From contig NC_080063.1 of NCBI RefSeq assembly GCF_026212465.1, positions 5,010,755 to 5,074,754 on the forward strand: DNA of 64,000 nucleotides, written 5' to 3'. Below the pieces are notes generated by a model. It was not told where the DNA came from, did no database searches, and saw only the letters and a program-made list of their open reading frames with translations. This DNA comes from Amaranthus tricolor (lineage: Eukaryota; Streptophyta; Magnoliopsida; Caryophyllales; Amaranthaceae). Below, one piece after another: positions 34,374-47,400 of this stretch; the first letter of the stretch is position 1; the number at the start of each line of letters is the position of its first letter. A program made the position numbers and the translations under genes.

Positions 34374-36063
34374 CAATAGGAACTAGCATATCTCCTCAAG
34401 GCTCAGATAATATGGGTTCGTAAATCTTACTCACTAAATCGAACAAGGCGCATTGCCTGTATAATCTAATGTTATTAAGTGACTCTGACTTAGAGTGAGG
34501 TTTAAAGGATCAGACATATAAAACATAATCGTACTTTTTAGTGATAACAAATATGTTGTATCTATTGACCCTTGGAAACAAGCCAATAAATATCATTTAT
34601 AAATTCATATAAATAAAAAATGCATATAATTTAATAAGTCGCTTTACAATAGTTTATTATAAATACAAAATTAAATAATATACTATAACACTTTAGCCTC
34701 ATCAAAATAAAAGACATATAAAAATCTGTTACATTAATCAATACATATAAGTCTTATGATTACCACATGAATTCTCTATCTAAATCAATATATAAAGTAT
34801 ATGTTTATATAGAAAATTCAATATTGATGTCTGTCAAATAGGTTGGGCCGGGAAAAAAGAAGATTAAATGAGAATCGAACTAAAACTTTAACTATTGACG
34901 TATAGTGTCATGTTATAATGATATTTACTCCAATTAATATAATTTAAGAGTCGATTCTCAACTTAAGTAAGCACTTGATTGTATATTAATTAATTATTTT
35001 TTTTTACCATTCATGCAAAAGAGTTTCATAAGTAATGGAAACAAATGATCTATATGCATGTTAAAAGATTAAATTTTGATCTTAGCATAAAATTAGTTGT
35101 GAATAATAGTGTCTAATACCACCGAATAATTGATATGTTTGACTTGATTTATATGCATGTTAAAGATTTATATTTCATTATGTGTTTAATAATATTAGAG
35201 AATCTCAACATGAAAAGAAAGAGAGAACAAAGTTGTATTAATGGGAGTATGCACCGTTTTCTCCCTAAAGAATTTCTGGTTGTCGTCCTTTTTAATCCTT
35301 TTTTCCTTAGTCTACCCAATAAAAAATATAAATGAAAGAATTACTATAACCTAAAAAACTAATTATGTTTACAAAGATATTAATAACTAGAATGATAGAA
35401 TTTTAATTACAAAAGATATGAATTATAATGTGTCAAGCTGAGATTAGACAATAATCTAGAAGGATAGCATCATGATCAGTCAATTAACAAAGCGTTGATA
35501 GGATCTTGAACCCTAATAGAGAACGAAATACAGGTGTAATGAGCACGTTGTATTTCTAATTGAAAGTAACGTAATATATATGTAGAGTTTTATTTTGGTA
35601 TAATTAAGTTTTGTTGTTGTGAATATAAACCACTATTAATTATTCTATATTTTAAATACAACCACTTACCAACTTAAATTCATCGTCAAGTAATAATATG
35701 TTGAAGGCAAGTCAACCCAATCAACCAAATATATTTCAATTAATCTTGGATGTGCTTTGTGCGAAGGGAGAGGGGGCTGGAGGAGGCCCGACCCACCCCT
35801 CGATCGAAACACGTGTACCCCTTTAATTAATTTATGCCGTTATATATTAAGACAATTCAAACATCACAAAACAAAGATAATTTAGTGATTAGAGTATTGT
35901 TATCCAAAATATATATAGTTTAAAGTTTAAGTCTCCACACAAACCATTAAACTAACTTTTTATACTTACTTTTATTTTAAATTAATAACTTAATACTCTA
36001 TTTTTCCCTTAAAAAGTGTGATAGTTTAAAAGTTCAAACAATTAAGATAATGCATTCATTCTA
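34374..36063. other. AT-rich intergenic DNA, no gene seen
   Basis: No ORF or complete repeat was recognised. A short GC-richer patch at about 35761-35820 ('ggaggcccgacccacccctc') is unexplained. Confidence 0.35.
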
Positions 36064-36312
36064 CTCCCTCCGTTTCTTTTAATTTGTCCACTTTACGTAT
36101 TTTCACTTTAGGAAAGGGAAATTTAAATTTGATTTTTGAAGTATATATCGAAGATAAAATATATTTATGTGGGATGTTGTCAGATTTGTGTTGATGCAAG
36201 TTTTTTAATGTATAATTTTTACAATTTTTTGTGATGCGTATCCAAAGATATTAAGGCTCAAAGTTTGCTTGTGCAAAAAATAAAGTGGACAAATATAAAG
36301 AAACGGAGGTAG
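36064..36312. mobile_element. Stowaway MITE
   Basis: The left CTCCCTCCGTTTCTTTT and right-complement CTACCTCCGTTTCTTT ends are inverted repeats flanked by TA (36062-36063, 36313-36314). It is 249 bp and lies about 1.15 kb upstream of the CAX start. Confidence 0.88.
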
Positions 36313-37459
36313 TAATACTAACTTGAACAATAATGTATTATTATAATTTTTTAACGATAGAGTTAATTATTTATGGACTCATATGTATTAGACATATGCT
36401 AATGAAACATGATTTTGCTTTAAAAAATAATTTTATATGTATGGACTTTTAAAATGTGATAGTCTTATTATTCTTGTTTTTATTACTTTGACTTTTATTG
36501 TTAAATTATATATAATTTGGCCATTGCAAGCTCTAAATAAATATATGAATTGCATATATTTATGTGAATTGGTCAATGGTACTTTTACCATTATACAAAA
36601 TGTTACGTGTCATTTGTGATAGCGAAAGTAATAATTGATCAAACTGCTTATAGTAATGTCATCTACTTTTTATTATAAATCAAGTAATTTTTATTTTCAC
36701 TTCAAGTTTAGTAGGATGTTACGTTCATTAATAAATGCATAATATGTAACATCGATTAACAAAATAACAAAAACTTATAATTCACAATCACTTGCAGAAC
36801 CACAGTGTCAAAAAACTTATGTTAAATTAGGCTGGATTTATTGTGAATGTCAGCATATTAACGAGTGAACACGAGGTGCACACACTTCATAAGCCAAAGA
36901 GATATATACCGCCCCAAAACCATATGGCTATGGGAAGAAGAACTTCAATAACTTATCAAGTGTGCACACCATGTTCAATTTGTCGATGCGGGATAAATCA
37001 TCCCAACCCCCCTTTCACATGCAAACCCCCATCAAGTTCGTATGTGAGAGTAGGATCGTCATTCTTTTCGGACCTACCATTTTTTGTTTTTGATCGAACC
37101 ATCGGCTCTGATGCCATGATTTCTGGTTTAACACTTATTTTGGATTAATAATTCTGTGTGTTATCTCATTCAACTGTAATGGTGATAATATATATAGGAG
37201 TTCAAAAAACTGCTTCTAAAATAACTGTTATATTAATTACTATACTAAATAACTGCTATACATGTAACTGCTATATATGTAACTGCTATATATAATCTAA
37301 TACTCAGACATACATATATTATATATACATACAAATCAAAAGAAATTTCGAGGAAACATCATAGAAAAGTGCATATATATACTGAACAATATACTCATAT
37401 TATTTCAACCATATTATTATTATTATTATTTGTAAGAAAAGAAAAGGAAAATAGAGAAA

Positions 37460-40400
37460 ATGGATTCGCGAAGTAGCCATTTGCTGGAAGTTTCCGTGGG
37501 TATTGAAAATGGAGAATTTAAGGGGAATAATAAGGAGACCCGACCCGGAAGAACAGCTCATAGTATGTCCTCCTCTTCGCTCCGAAAGAAGTCGGATCTT
37601 CAACTCATATCCAAAGTTCGGAGTGGAGTTATGAGAAATATTCTTAGTAATCTTCAAGAAGTTATATTGGGGACCAAACTTTCTGTCCTTTTTCCTGCTA
37701 TTCCTTTAGCTATTACTGCTCAATTCTATAGTTTTGGAAAGGTATATACTTTTATACTATTCGAGTTGGGGACTTTTTTTTGCCACGATATATTGGATAG
37801 GGTGATGATGATAATGATATACACTTTTATACTAATTATTTTTTACAAATTGTCGTATGAAACAGTCTCATTGATAGAAACGTATTATATATAAGTTAAA
37901 TAGTCTATCTTATGCATATTATAAAAATATGAATTTTTTTAAGATCGTGTAACCGAGAGACCATCTTTAGGGTTGCTTATTATTTTTCATTATTACTTTT
38001 TTAAATATATTTATTACTCCCTCCTATTCACCCTACTTGTCCCATTTAGTTTTTCACACTTGTCGAGACAATATTTTAACTCTTAATATCTCAAATTATT
38101 CTTAATTAAAAATTATAAAAAGTTGATATTAATAATCATTGTACTGAGACGAATCAAACATCCCACATGACTATGTTTTAACTTATAAATTAAGAGTAAA
38201 GTACAAATTAAGAGTGATAAATAAATAGCGTCCAAAAATAAATGGAATAAGTAGGTAAATAGGGGGAGTATTTTTTAAGTTGTCCATTACAAATTCCCCG
38301 TGCACTTAAAATGATTGATCAGTAAATATATTAAATAAAAGCGATATTTGCCTAATTATAAGGATAGTAAATATAGTATTGGTAATTATAATTACTTTCT
38401 TCGTTTTTAAAGTTTGTTTGATTTGATAAAAACGCTCTCATAAAAAATAATTAAAGGGAGAGTAGTAATAATTAGAAAGAGCATAATACACTAAGTATTA
38501 GGAGAGTAATAATATAAAACTATTTTTTAATTTATTTTATCTTCTACATTGCTCATGAATGAGAAGTATGGCAACAACTTATCTTCTACTATCTATATTT
38601 ACATGCACGGGAAAAAATTACACGCGTAGGAATATATATGACTCCTAAATTATCCTATCCATCAATAAAAAGATCTGTCATCAACAATAATAATAATGTC
38701 AAAGTTTTAATTCCGAAAAATTGTGATCAGCTACATAAAACAACACAAACTAGCATATTGTGGATTTTCATATTTAATTATTGTTAGAGTATAACATATT
38801 TTGAGCCCTCAACTATAAGCTTAAGTTTTTAGTTGAGCTGGTTCCTTGACATGGTATCAAAAGCTAACGTAATAAGAGGTCACGGGTTTAAATCTCAACC
38901 ACCATTTATTTAAAGTGGAATATTTAGCGTGTTAGAGTATACTTTTATAACATATCTTGGGCTCAACCATCAGTTTAAACTTTTGGTTGAGTTTGTTCGT
39001 CTAACAATTATGAGCAATTAAACGATTATAAGCAATTGAGTTGATAAAGCAAGAATTTTTTAGATATTCTCCATCCTATTTTAGAATATATGTAAGGGAA
39101 AATAAAACTAATGCAAGTTATTGTGAAGATACAATGTCATTTTTATGGAGATTAAACTTTTGATTATAAAAAGAATTACAATTTATGACTTGTGAAATAA
39201 TAATGCATTATAATGAAATTTGTAAAGAAAATAAAATGATTCTAATAGAGTAAACATGACTATTAAACTTCTGAATAAATTTTTCAACCAAAATTACACT
39301 ATTTTTTCAATAGCACCATTTAATATCAATAATCAAACTTGCTATAAATATTTAAAAAAAAAAGTGCATGTAATGCTTTGTGTTTTTAATTAATGTTAAA
39401 TTTATCTATTTTTAATTTTATTTTTTGACAAGATCTATTTTTAATTAAGTTTTTGTGTTTTTAATTTATTTTTGATTTTTAAGTTAGAATTATTATATAC
39501 ATAAGTAAAGAACTTTTCATATGGTTATTAATTTATAATTGCAGGAATGGGTTTTTGCTTTGAGCTTGCTTGCCCTTGCCCCACTCGCGGAGCGAGTGAG
39601 CTTTTTGACTGAGTAAGTTTGCTTACCTTTTCATGTTCTTCTACTTGCTTGAGAATTAATGAACTAACTAAGATTGTCATTAATAGTGATATAGTTAAGT
39701 TTTAAATTATTTTTATGTCTTTTAATGAACTAATAATGATATTCCCTCTGGATTTTAATAACCACAGTTACAATTTATATACTGATCTTATATGGTATAT
39801 ATTTCTCCATGTATTAATGTAAAATATGGTCAAGTAAGATTTCGGCTCAATACAAATTTAATAATATTAACTTTTTAAAACTTTTTATCATATTAAATTA
39901 AAAATACTAAAGATCAAAATCGTATATTGGATAGCGTGAAAAAAGAAGCCTAACAATTATTAAAAACCAGAGGAAGTATGTTATAAGAAAAAAATATAGA
40001 TATCAGATCGGTAGCAAATTTAAAATGACATTGAAAGTACATGTACTATATATAAGCTTTTATCACTACAAGATAATATGCTTTCAGTGGGATTTATTTT
40101 TTATTGACATTTAACTTAAATGTCACTATTTTAAATTTCTAATGGTATACATAATAAATTTAGCACTATAATAAAAATCACACTAGAACTTTTCACGATA
40201 TAAAATCTAATGATATTTCTCATAAATGCCACTATAAATTAGTCACAATGATACAAGTCTTTAAAGTCAAATAAAGTGCTACTAAATCACTTTATAATAA
40301 TAAAACTTAAAATAAAAATAAATAATTATTACATTAAAATATAAATTAGTTATATTTTTTAAGGTCAATAAATCTTAACTATGTGACAAAAAGTTAATTT

Positions 40401-43400
40401 TGTTTTGGTGTATATATCTTATTAAAATTTCATGGAGTTAGAGCTGTTCAAATCTAACCCAACCCGAAAATTCGACCCGAAAAAATGTTAATTTTTTAGG
40501 TTTACCGAACCGAAATTATCCGAACCGATACTGCACTCGAACCGTTTGATAACTGAAAAGGGCGAAATCGAACTCGAACTGCAACCGAATTTTATAACCG
40601 ACATATAAACGTTAACCGATGTTACCCGAACTCAACAGTGATCGACCCGAGTCAAATCCGACCTGAATTATGCACGTAACCGAATGCAACCTGACTAAAA
40701 CCGATTAAGATTGAACTGCTTTTAACCCGAACTGATACAAACCCGAATCGATTATTAATCGAACTATTTTTAACCCGAACTGATACAAACCCGAACCAAT
40801 TGTTATCAAACTGTTATAAATCCGAATCAATTTTTCACCTAATTTCAGCAAATTAGGTCCAATTCCAGTTTTCTAATTATGATTTTTTGAATATTTGAAA
40901 ACTAATTTCTAATATTAAAACATTGTAAACAAGATTATATATAAATAAATAAGATTCCCCATGATGTTAATATCAATTATAAACCAATAAGCACATTACA
41001 AAAACCTTAGAAACATACTGAAGTTGAACAACACAAAAATTTAGATGTTTCTTCAACACTTCAATCTAGACTTATCTTGCTTTCTATTGCTAATTAATAA
41101 TTATATATTTCATGTTAGTAATCCACCAATTCTTCAAGCTTTAAGCCCCAAAAATTTACATTCATCACTTATACATCCACCAAATTTAAATATACAAATA
41201 TTAAGTTTTTAACCCCAAAAATTTACATCCATCACTTATACATCCACCAAATTTATATATACAAATATCAAGTTTTTTACCCCAAAAATTTACATCCATC
41301 ACTTATACATCCACCTAATGTAAATATACAAATATCATGTTTTTAACCCCAAAAATTAACATTCAATCAGCAACTATGTATAGTTATATATCCACCATAT
41401 AAGTATCATCCATCAAATGTACGTGAGTATGTCCACCATTAAATACTTTCTCCAAAATGAAACATAAAAGTCGACAACGAGCACAAAAATCTCTCACGTA
41501 CTGCTGCTTTGCTTGTGGTACCATATTTCAATCTTGAACAAAAACAAACAAAAAAAGTATTAAAAGAAAGTAATTCATTCTTATAAGAAAGATACAAAAA
41601 AGAAACGCCTAAAATTTTGCTACCAGAATATGTATCACATGTCGGGTGAGATCATTGTAATGCCTCTCAAGGTCAACAAACGCCGCATGTTCAGCAAGCT
41701 ACCAACATGAATCATAGCTAAGGAAACATTTCTAATTGCCTGATCTCAAGTAAACAAGGCTATTAGAAAGTTGCCTATAAAACTAAGACTCATGGATAAC
41801 ATTCACCCAACCCAACGACTATCAAGTTTCCATGTGACTTGTAAGGTTAAATTACTTGGACAACTTGTCTAGGGTTCGGGTTCACATTCCTTGGAGTGGA
41901 TACACTAGTTTGTAACTCTTCAAACGCTGTTAATTTCAACAAAAATAATACACATGCTAGTAATTTATCTCAATATTGAACACAATGCAAAACAATGATA
42001 AAGTACACAAAACATATAAGGTACTTAAACCATTAGATTAACAAATTACTCGTGTTAGAAATATTGTCAAATTGAAAACCATTAGCTTTATTTGCCTCAT
42101 TAGCATTCATCTTCCTACAATTAAGAATGAGAAATTGAACAAATTCAAAACCATCTTCAAATTTCAAAAGAAGTATTGAACATTGTTCGAACAAAATCAT
42201 ACACTAATATATATTCAAGATTGCATACAGAAGAGAATTGCATACAGAAAGTAAATCTTCATAAATACAGACATCAATTACACGATGGGGCTCCTTCCAA
42301 AGCAGATAAGGTTGCATATAGAAGAGAATTGAACTAAATCTTCATAAATACAGACTTCAAGCATACCAAGAAAGTAAAAACTGACCCCAATGAATATAAC
42401 TTTCAAAGACAACAGCATCAGCCCTTACCTCCCTTCACCAAATTTAATCAAGTTCATAGCCCCCTCATCAATGCCTGTGAATAAACTCCCTTTCACAAGC
42501 ATACATGGAAGATCAATCCTATCCGAAAGTACCTGGTATAAATTTTATGAAAGGCTATCGTCAAAACTCAAAGAAATTTACTCAAAACAAAACTCAAAAT
42601 TCAAAGCAATTTACTCAAAGCAAAACTCAATCAGTGTGGCTATGACGGTGAAGGTGAAGAAACTAGGGTTTCTTCGACTGCCTTAAGATTGTTGGGTAAT
42701 TGGGCTGCGAGAGTGTGAAGTGTAAACTGAAAAAAAAACATGAATTTCATACCTACAGGCTACGGTACTACAGGCTGCCGGAGATGAACGTGTTCTACCG
42801 GCCGGATTGGAAGAGAACAGATGGGATTGTAACAGGGCCGCCAGTTACAGTGAGAGGATGAAGAAGAGAGAGTTAGGTTAGAGTTTATTAAAGCGGGATT
42901 TGGGAAGTTTTAATGAATATCAAAATATGGGAAAGGGTTTCATTTCACAATTTCAGGTTGAAGAAGCCAACGAAGTTTTTTTTTTTTTCAATTGAGAGTG
43001 ACATGACAATTTCTTGATTGCTGATCTGATATTAGCATTATAAATCCAACGCCTAAAACACCTTATCCGTGTGCTATCTTAATAACCAATAACATTTTGT
43101 GCAAGTACAACTCATAGATTGCTAAGATGGTAAGATCTCACACGTCTATATACAATGATCAACAACTTAGAATAAATAATGTATCAATTGAGTAATATAT
43201 TCATCAAATTGGACAATTAGTTATCTAAAATAATTTATTTGAGTAATATAAATATTGTATATCAAATATTATATTTTTGTTATTGAATTTGGTCAAATTG
43301 CATAATTTAGGCTATTTAATTCAAAGTAACAAAAAAGGTAGAGTATTAGTTTCATTTACTATAATAGATCGAATTACGATAAGTGAATTTTGAATTACGA

Positions 43401-44077
43401 TCGATTATTAATAATAGCCTATAAATTACTTTAGAATATTCAAGATCAGTTTAAGAAATAAGTAATAACGTTGAGTTAACTGTCAATGATAGTCTATAAC
43501 TATAAGATAGTTTGTATTAGTTTCATTCACTCCATTAGGTCTAGTTTCGAACATTATTAAGCTTTAAATTAAATACAATCAATTATTAGTGTAATAGATT
43601 TATTAGTTTAATGTATTCAAGGTCACTAATAAGTATAAATACATAATATCATATAAAATGGTTATGATTACTTGATTAATCTAATTCACTTTGTTATAAT
43701 AAGTTTCAATTATCAAACTTAGAAATACGATCGATTATTAGTGTAATAGAGTAATGTATATTCTAATAGCTTATACTTCCTCTAATTAAAAACAAATGTC
43801 TCATTTGGAATTTGCATAAATTCTCTCTCTAGTAATATATTCTAAATTTCTAATAATTTAATTACAAGCCTAAAAAGAAATCGACAGAATTATTCTGAAT
43901 TTGAGGGACTATTAGTTTAGAGTACTCAATAACACTATTGTCTAAGTATGTAATAGCCTATAAGATAGTTTAGATTATTCTTATTCATTCAAACAAATCG
44001 AGTTTCAATTATCGAGTTTTAATATTCAATCAATTATCAAAAGTAGCAACATGATGCATTGTTAAATAATAGTCTCA

Positions 44078-44176
<99 letters not shown>

Positions 44177-44291
44177 GTGTATATATATATATATGTGTAT
44201 ATATATATATATGTGTATATATATATATATGTGTATATATATATATATATATGTGTATATATATATATATGTGTATATATATATATATGTG

Positions 44292-44360
<69 letters not shown>

Positions 44361-44399
44361 GTATGTATATATATATATGTATGTATATATATATGTATG

Positions 44400-44433
<34 letters not shown>

Positions 44434-47400
44434 TTATATATATATATAAACTAATTGAAATAAATTGATCTGCCATATTAGATAAAACAATGGATAATTA
44501 TTTTTTGTAAGTAAATGAGTATACTGCATACATCAATTAAAAACCCGACTATTAACTTATTTCGATATTGACCCCATCAATAGTTGTCCGTAACCGATAA
44601 CTACTCGAAAAATAAAGCTCGAACCCGATTTGTGCCCGAAAAAACCGAACTAATGTTAGACTGATGACAACCCGAGCTCGATTGACACGCGACTCGAATT
44701 TCAACCGATAACAAACCAGTTTGAACCCGATAATGCGAACAACAGTTGTTAAACCGACCCGTAACTAACCGATCTGACCCAAGTATGACCCGTTGTTGCA
44801 TACAACCGAAAATTTACGGATTCAAAATCCGACCGAGCCGAATTACACCCGTCCGAAACCGATCCGATAACCGAACTGGAGTATAGAGATCAATTATATC
44901 TTTTCTCTGTTGAAAAGTAAGTGCCACTTTTGTTACCGAGTATAATTGTAGATCAAAGTTTTTGGCGCTGAATTTATATTTTTCTATTTTCTATAGTCAA
45001 TTAAATTTAAACTGTGGTTGTTATTTTGCAGACAAATTGCTTATTTCACTGGTCCAACAGGTATATTAATCTATAATCATAATCATGAATTCTATGTAAT
45101 TGATCATTATTAAATATAAATATATAATTATGTTGATAAAAATTCTAGGATAATAATAATATATATGAACTAGTATGAACAAATCTTATTTAGACATTTT
45201 TTTATTGTACATATATATATAAATATTTTTTTAGTAGAACTATCCTAAATATTATTAATTGGCTCTTAGTATGTGGAATTATGAGGTCAAATTATACAAA
45301 ACTTTATACTTATAATAGAAAATAGATGCTTTCCCACTAATATTATCGTTCGTATAAAATATCTGCAACTTCATACATATATAATTTGATAATCATCATA
45401 TCAAACTAATAAATATGCTTAAAAATGATAAATATCAACCTTAGAAAGCTTGACAAATGAGATTATTTTAGAGGATGATAGTTGATTAAATGATAATATT
45501 TATCTAATTAAAAAATATTTTTTTTAAATTGGAGCTGAATTAGGCAAAGTATATATATAATTTATTAAAACTATTCTACATACTTAAATTAAAATTTAAT
45601 TTGATACATTTAATTGAATGAAAAAGTAATGTGTTTAATAAATAATTTAAAAAATCAGTATTTAATTTTTAAATTACAAAAATCATGTATTTGATTAATT
45701 TACTGATAATAATATATATTTCATACTCATAAAGTTGGTGGATTTATATGATACAGTGGGAGGGCTTTTGAATGCAACATGTGGAAATGCAACAGAGCTA
45801 ATCATAGCAATATTTGCCCTAAGCCAAAACAAAATAGATGTGGTCAAATACTCCCTTCTTGGTTCCATACTCTCTAACCTTCTTTTGGTTCTTGGTACTT
45901 CTCTCTTCTGTGGTGGTCTTGCCAACCTCAACAAGGAACAAAAATTTGATAGGGTATATATTTTTTTTTTTTATTATTTTTTTAATTAATTAATTAATTA
46001 ATAATTATTTAATAATATATAATTAATTTAACAGAAGCAAGCAGATGTTAATTGCTTCCTGTTGCTGTTGGGATTGTTCTGTCACATATTGCCATTGTTG
46101 TTCAAGTATGGTGCAAAATCAAGTGAAGTAATTGGTGTACCAACGCTGAGTCTATCAAGAGTAAGCAGTATTGTAATGCTGGTTGCTTATTGTGCTTATC
46201 TTGTCTTCCAATTATGGACTCATAGGCAATTCTTTGAAGCTCAACAGGTTATCATTTTCTTTTTATATCTGATTTTATTACTTTTATTTATACGATAATA
46301 TTTCGTTACCCTAATGCTCCTATCTAAATGCATACGATAATTTAAAAGATGAATATATGTAATTTTACTTGTATGTATTATGTACGATTTCATATGAATA
46401 AAAAGTACAGATAATATAGTGATTTTAATCAAAGAAATATAAATTTTTGATCGATTAATATAAATTTATATATGTTGATTTATGGTATTATAATGGTAAA
46501 ACAAGCAGGATTCTGACGATGAAGAAGCAGAAGAAGAAGCTGTGATTGGTTTTTGGAGTGGGTTTGCATGGTTAGTGGGAATGACTGCTATAATTGCATT
46601 ATTATCTGAATACATCGTTGGTACTATTGAGGTAATTTTATTCTTCATCAACCTACTTTTTAGAGTATTTAAGAATAATGCTGTTATTTTTAAGTGCTAC
46701 TCTAAAAACAAAAACAATACTAATTAACTACAAGTGTTTAAAATAGACTCAATCTCATATTTATATGACCTTATATTATTAATTCGACTTAAAACCCGAT
46801 TTTAAAAACAGAGTTACAACAATGCAAAAACCAATAAGGATACAAGACTCGATTGTAATTGCAGACCGTAAACACATGACATAAATGGACCCAATGACTT
46901 CAATTGAAATACTATACATATTATACTGTGGCAGATCCATAAAAAAAAAAAAAAAAGTAATGTCAGTATAAGTAAAACGCACCTATTAGATTTTGACCCT
47001 TGGTTACATATGTGGAATACAATACACCAACCTACTCATTTAGAGTAAGTGACATCACGTTACATTCGCCATTGCTATTATAAGAGTTGTGAACATTACT
47101 TAACATATTGATTAACAAAAAGGCAATTAATAAATTTGTAATTATTTGTTGTTCATTGTGGTGACAGAATGCTTCAGAGTCATGGGGAGTATCAGTAAGT
47201 TTTATCAGCATAATATTGCTGCCAATTGTAGGAAATGCAGCAGAACATGCCGGAGCTATCATTTTTGCCTTCAAGAATAAATTGGTAATCAGTCTTGTCT
47301 TCTACACCTTTTAGGAACTTCTAACAAAATATATACTTAAAATTAGAGATCCACCAAATTTTTTGTGTGATCAAATATTGGTATAAAATTTGAAATATAA

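Larger units (their letters stand above)
40439..44874. mobile_element. 4.4-kb hAT-like element in CAX intron 2, same family as 24853-25839
   Basis: The left end is TAGAGCTGTTCAAATC with 'ccgaa' arms (40450-40850). The right arm (44540-44874) aligns with the right arm of the 1-kb copy ('gaacccgatttgtgcccgaa', 'gaattacacccgtccgaaac'). The outer ~12 bp of the right terminus appear deleted. The flanks catggagt (40431-40438) and actggagt (44875-44882) agree at 6 of 8. The interior holds a 67-bp tandem repeat, a GC-richer segment at about 42640-42930 that reads like a minus-strand 5' exon with a gtatga donor, and a long (TA)n array. No hAT transposase was recognised. Confidence 0.7.

Noticed and set aside
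36843..37148. 101-aa ORF upstream of CAX
   Set aside because: Low-quality composition and no family resemblance. 'ggctctgatgccatgatt' in it resembles an inverted retrotransposon primer site, so it is probably transposon debris.
42390..42686. 98-aa plus-strand ORF inside the hAT-like element
   Set aside because: It contains a short internal duplication ([16 protein letters not shown]) but no transposase or host-protein features; the GC-rich DNA just downstream reads better as a minus-strand leader exon.
44059..44476. Long Tyr/Ile repeat ORFs on both strands
   Set aside because: They are translations of the (TA)n array; alternating TA is open in most frames and codes for nothing.
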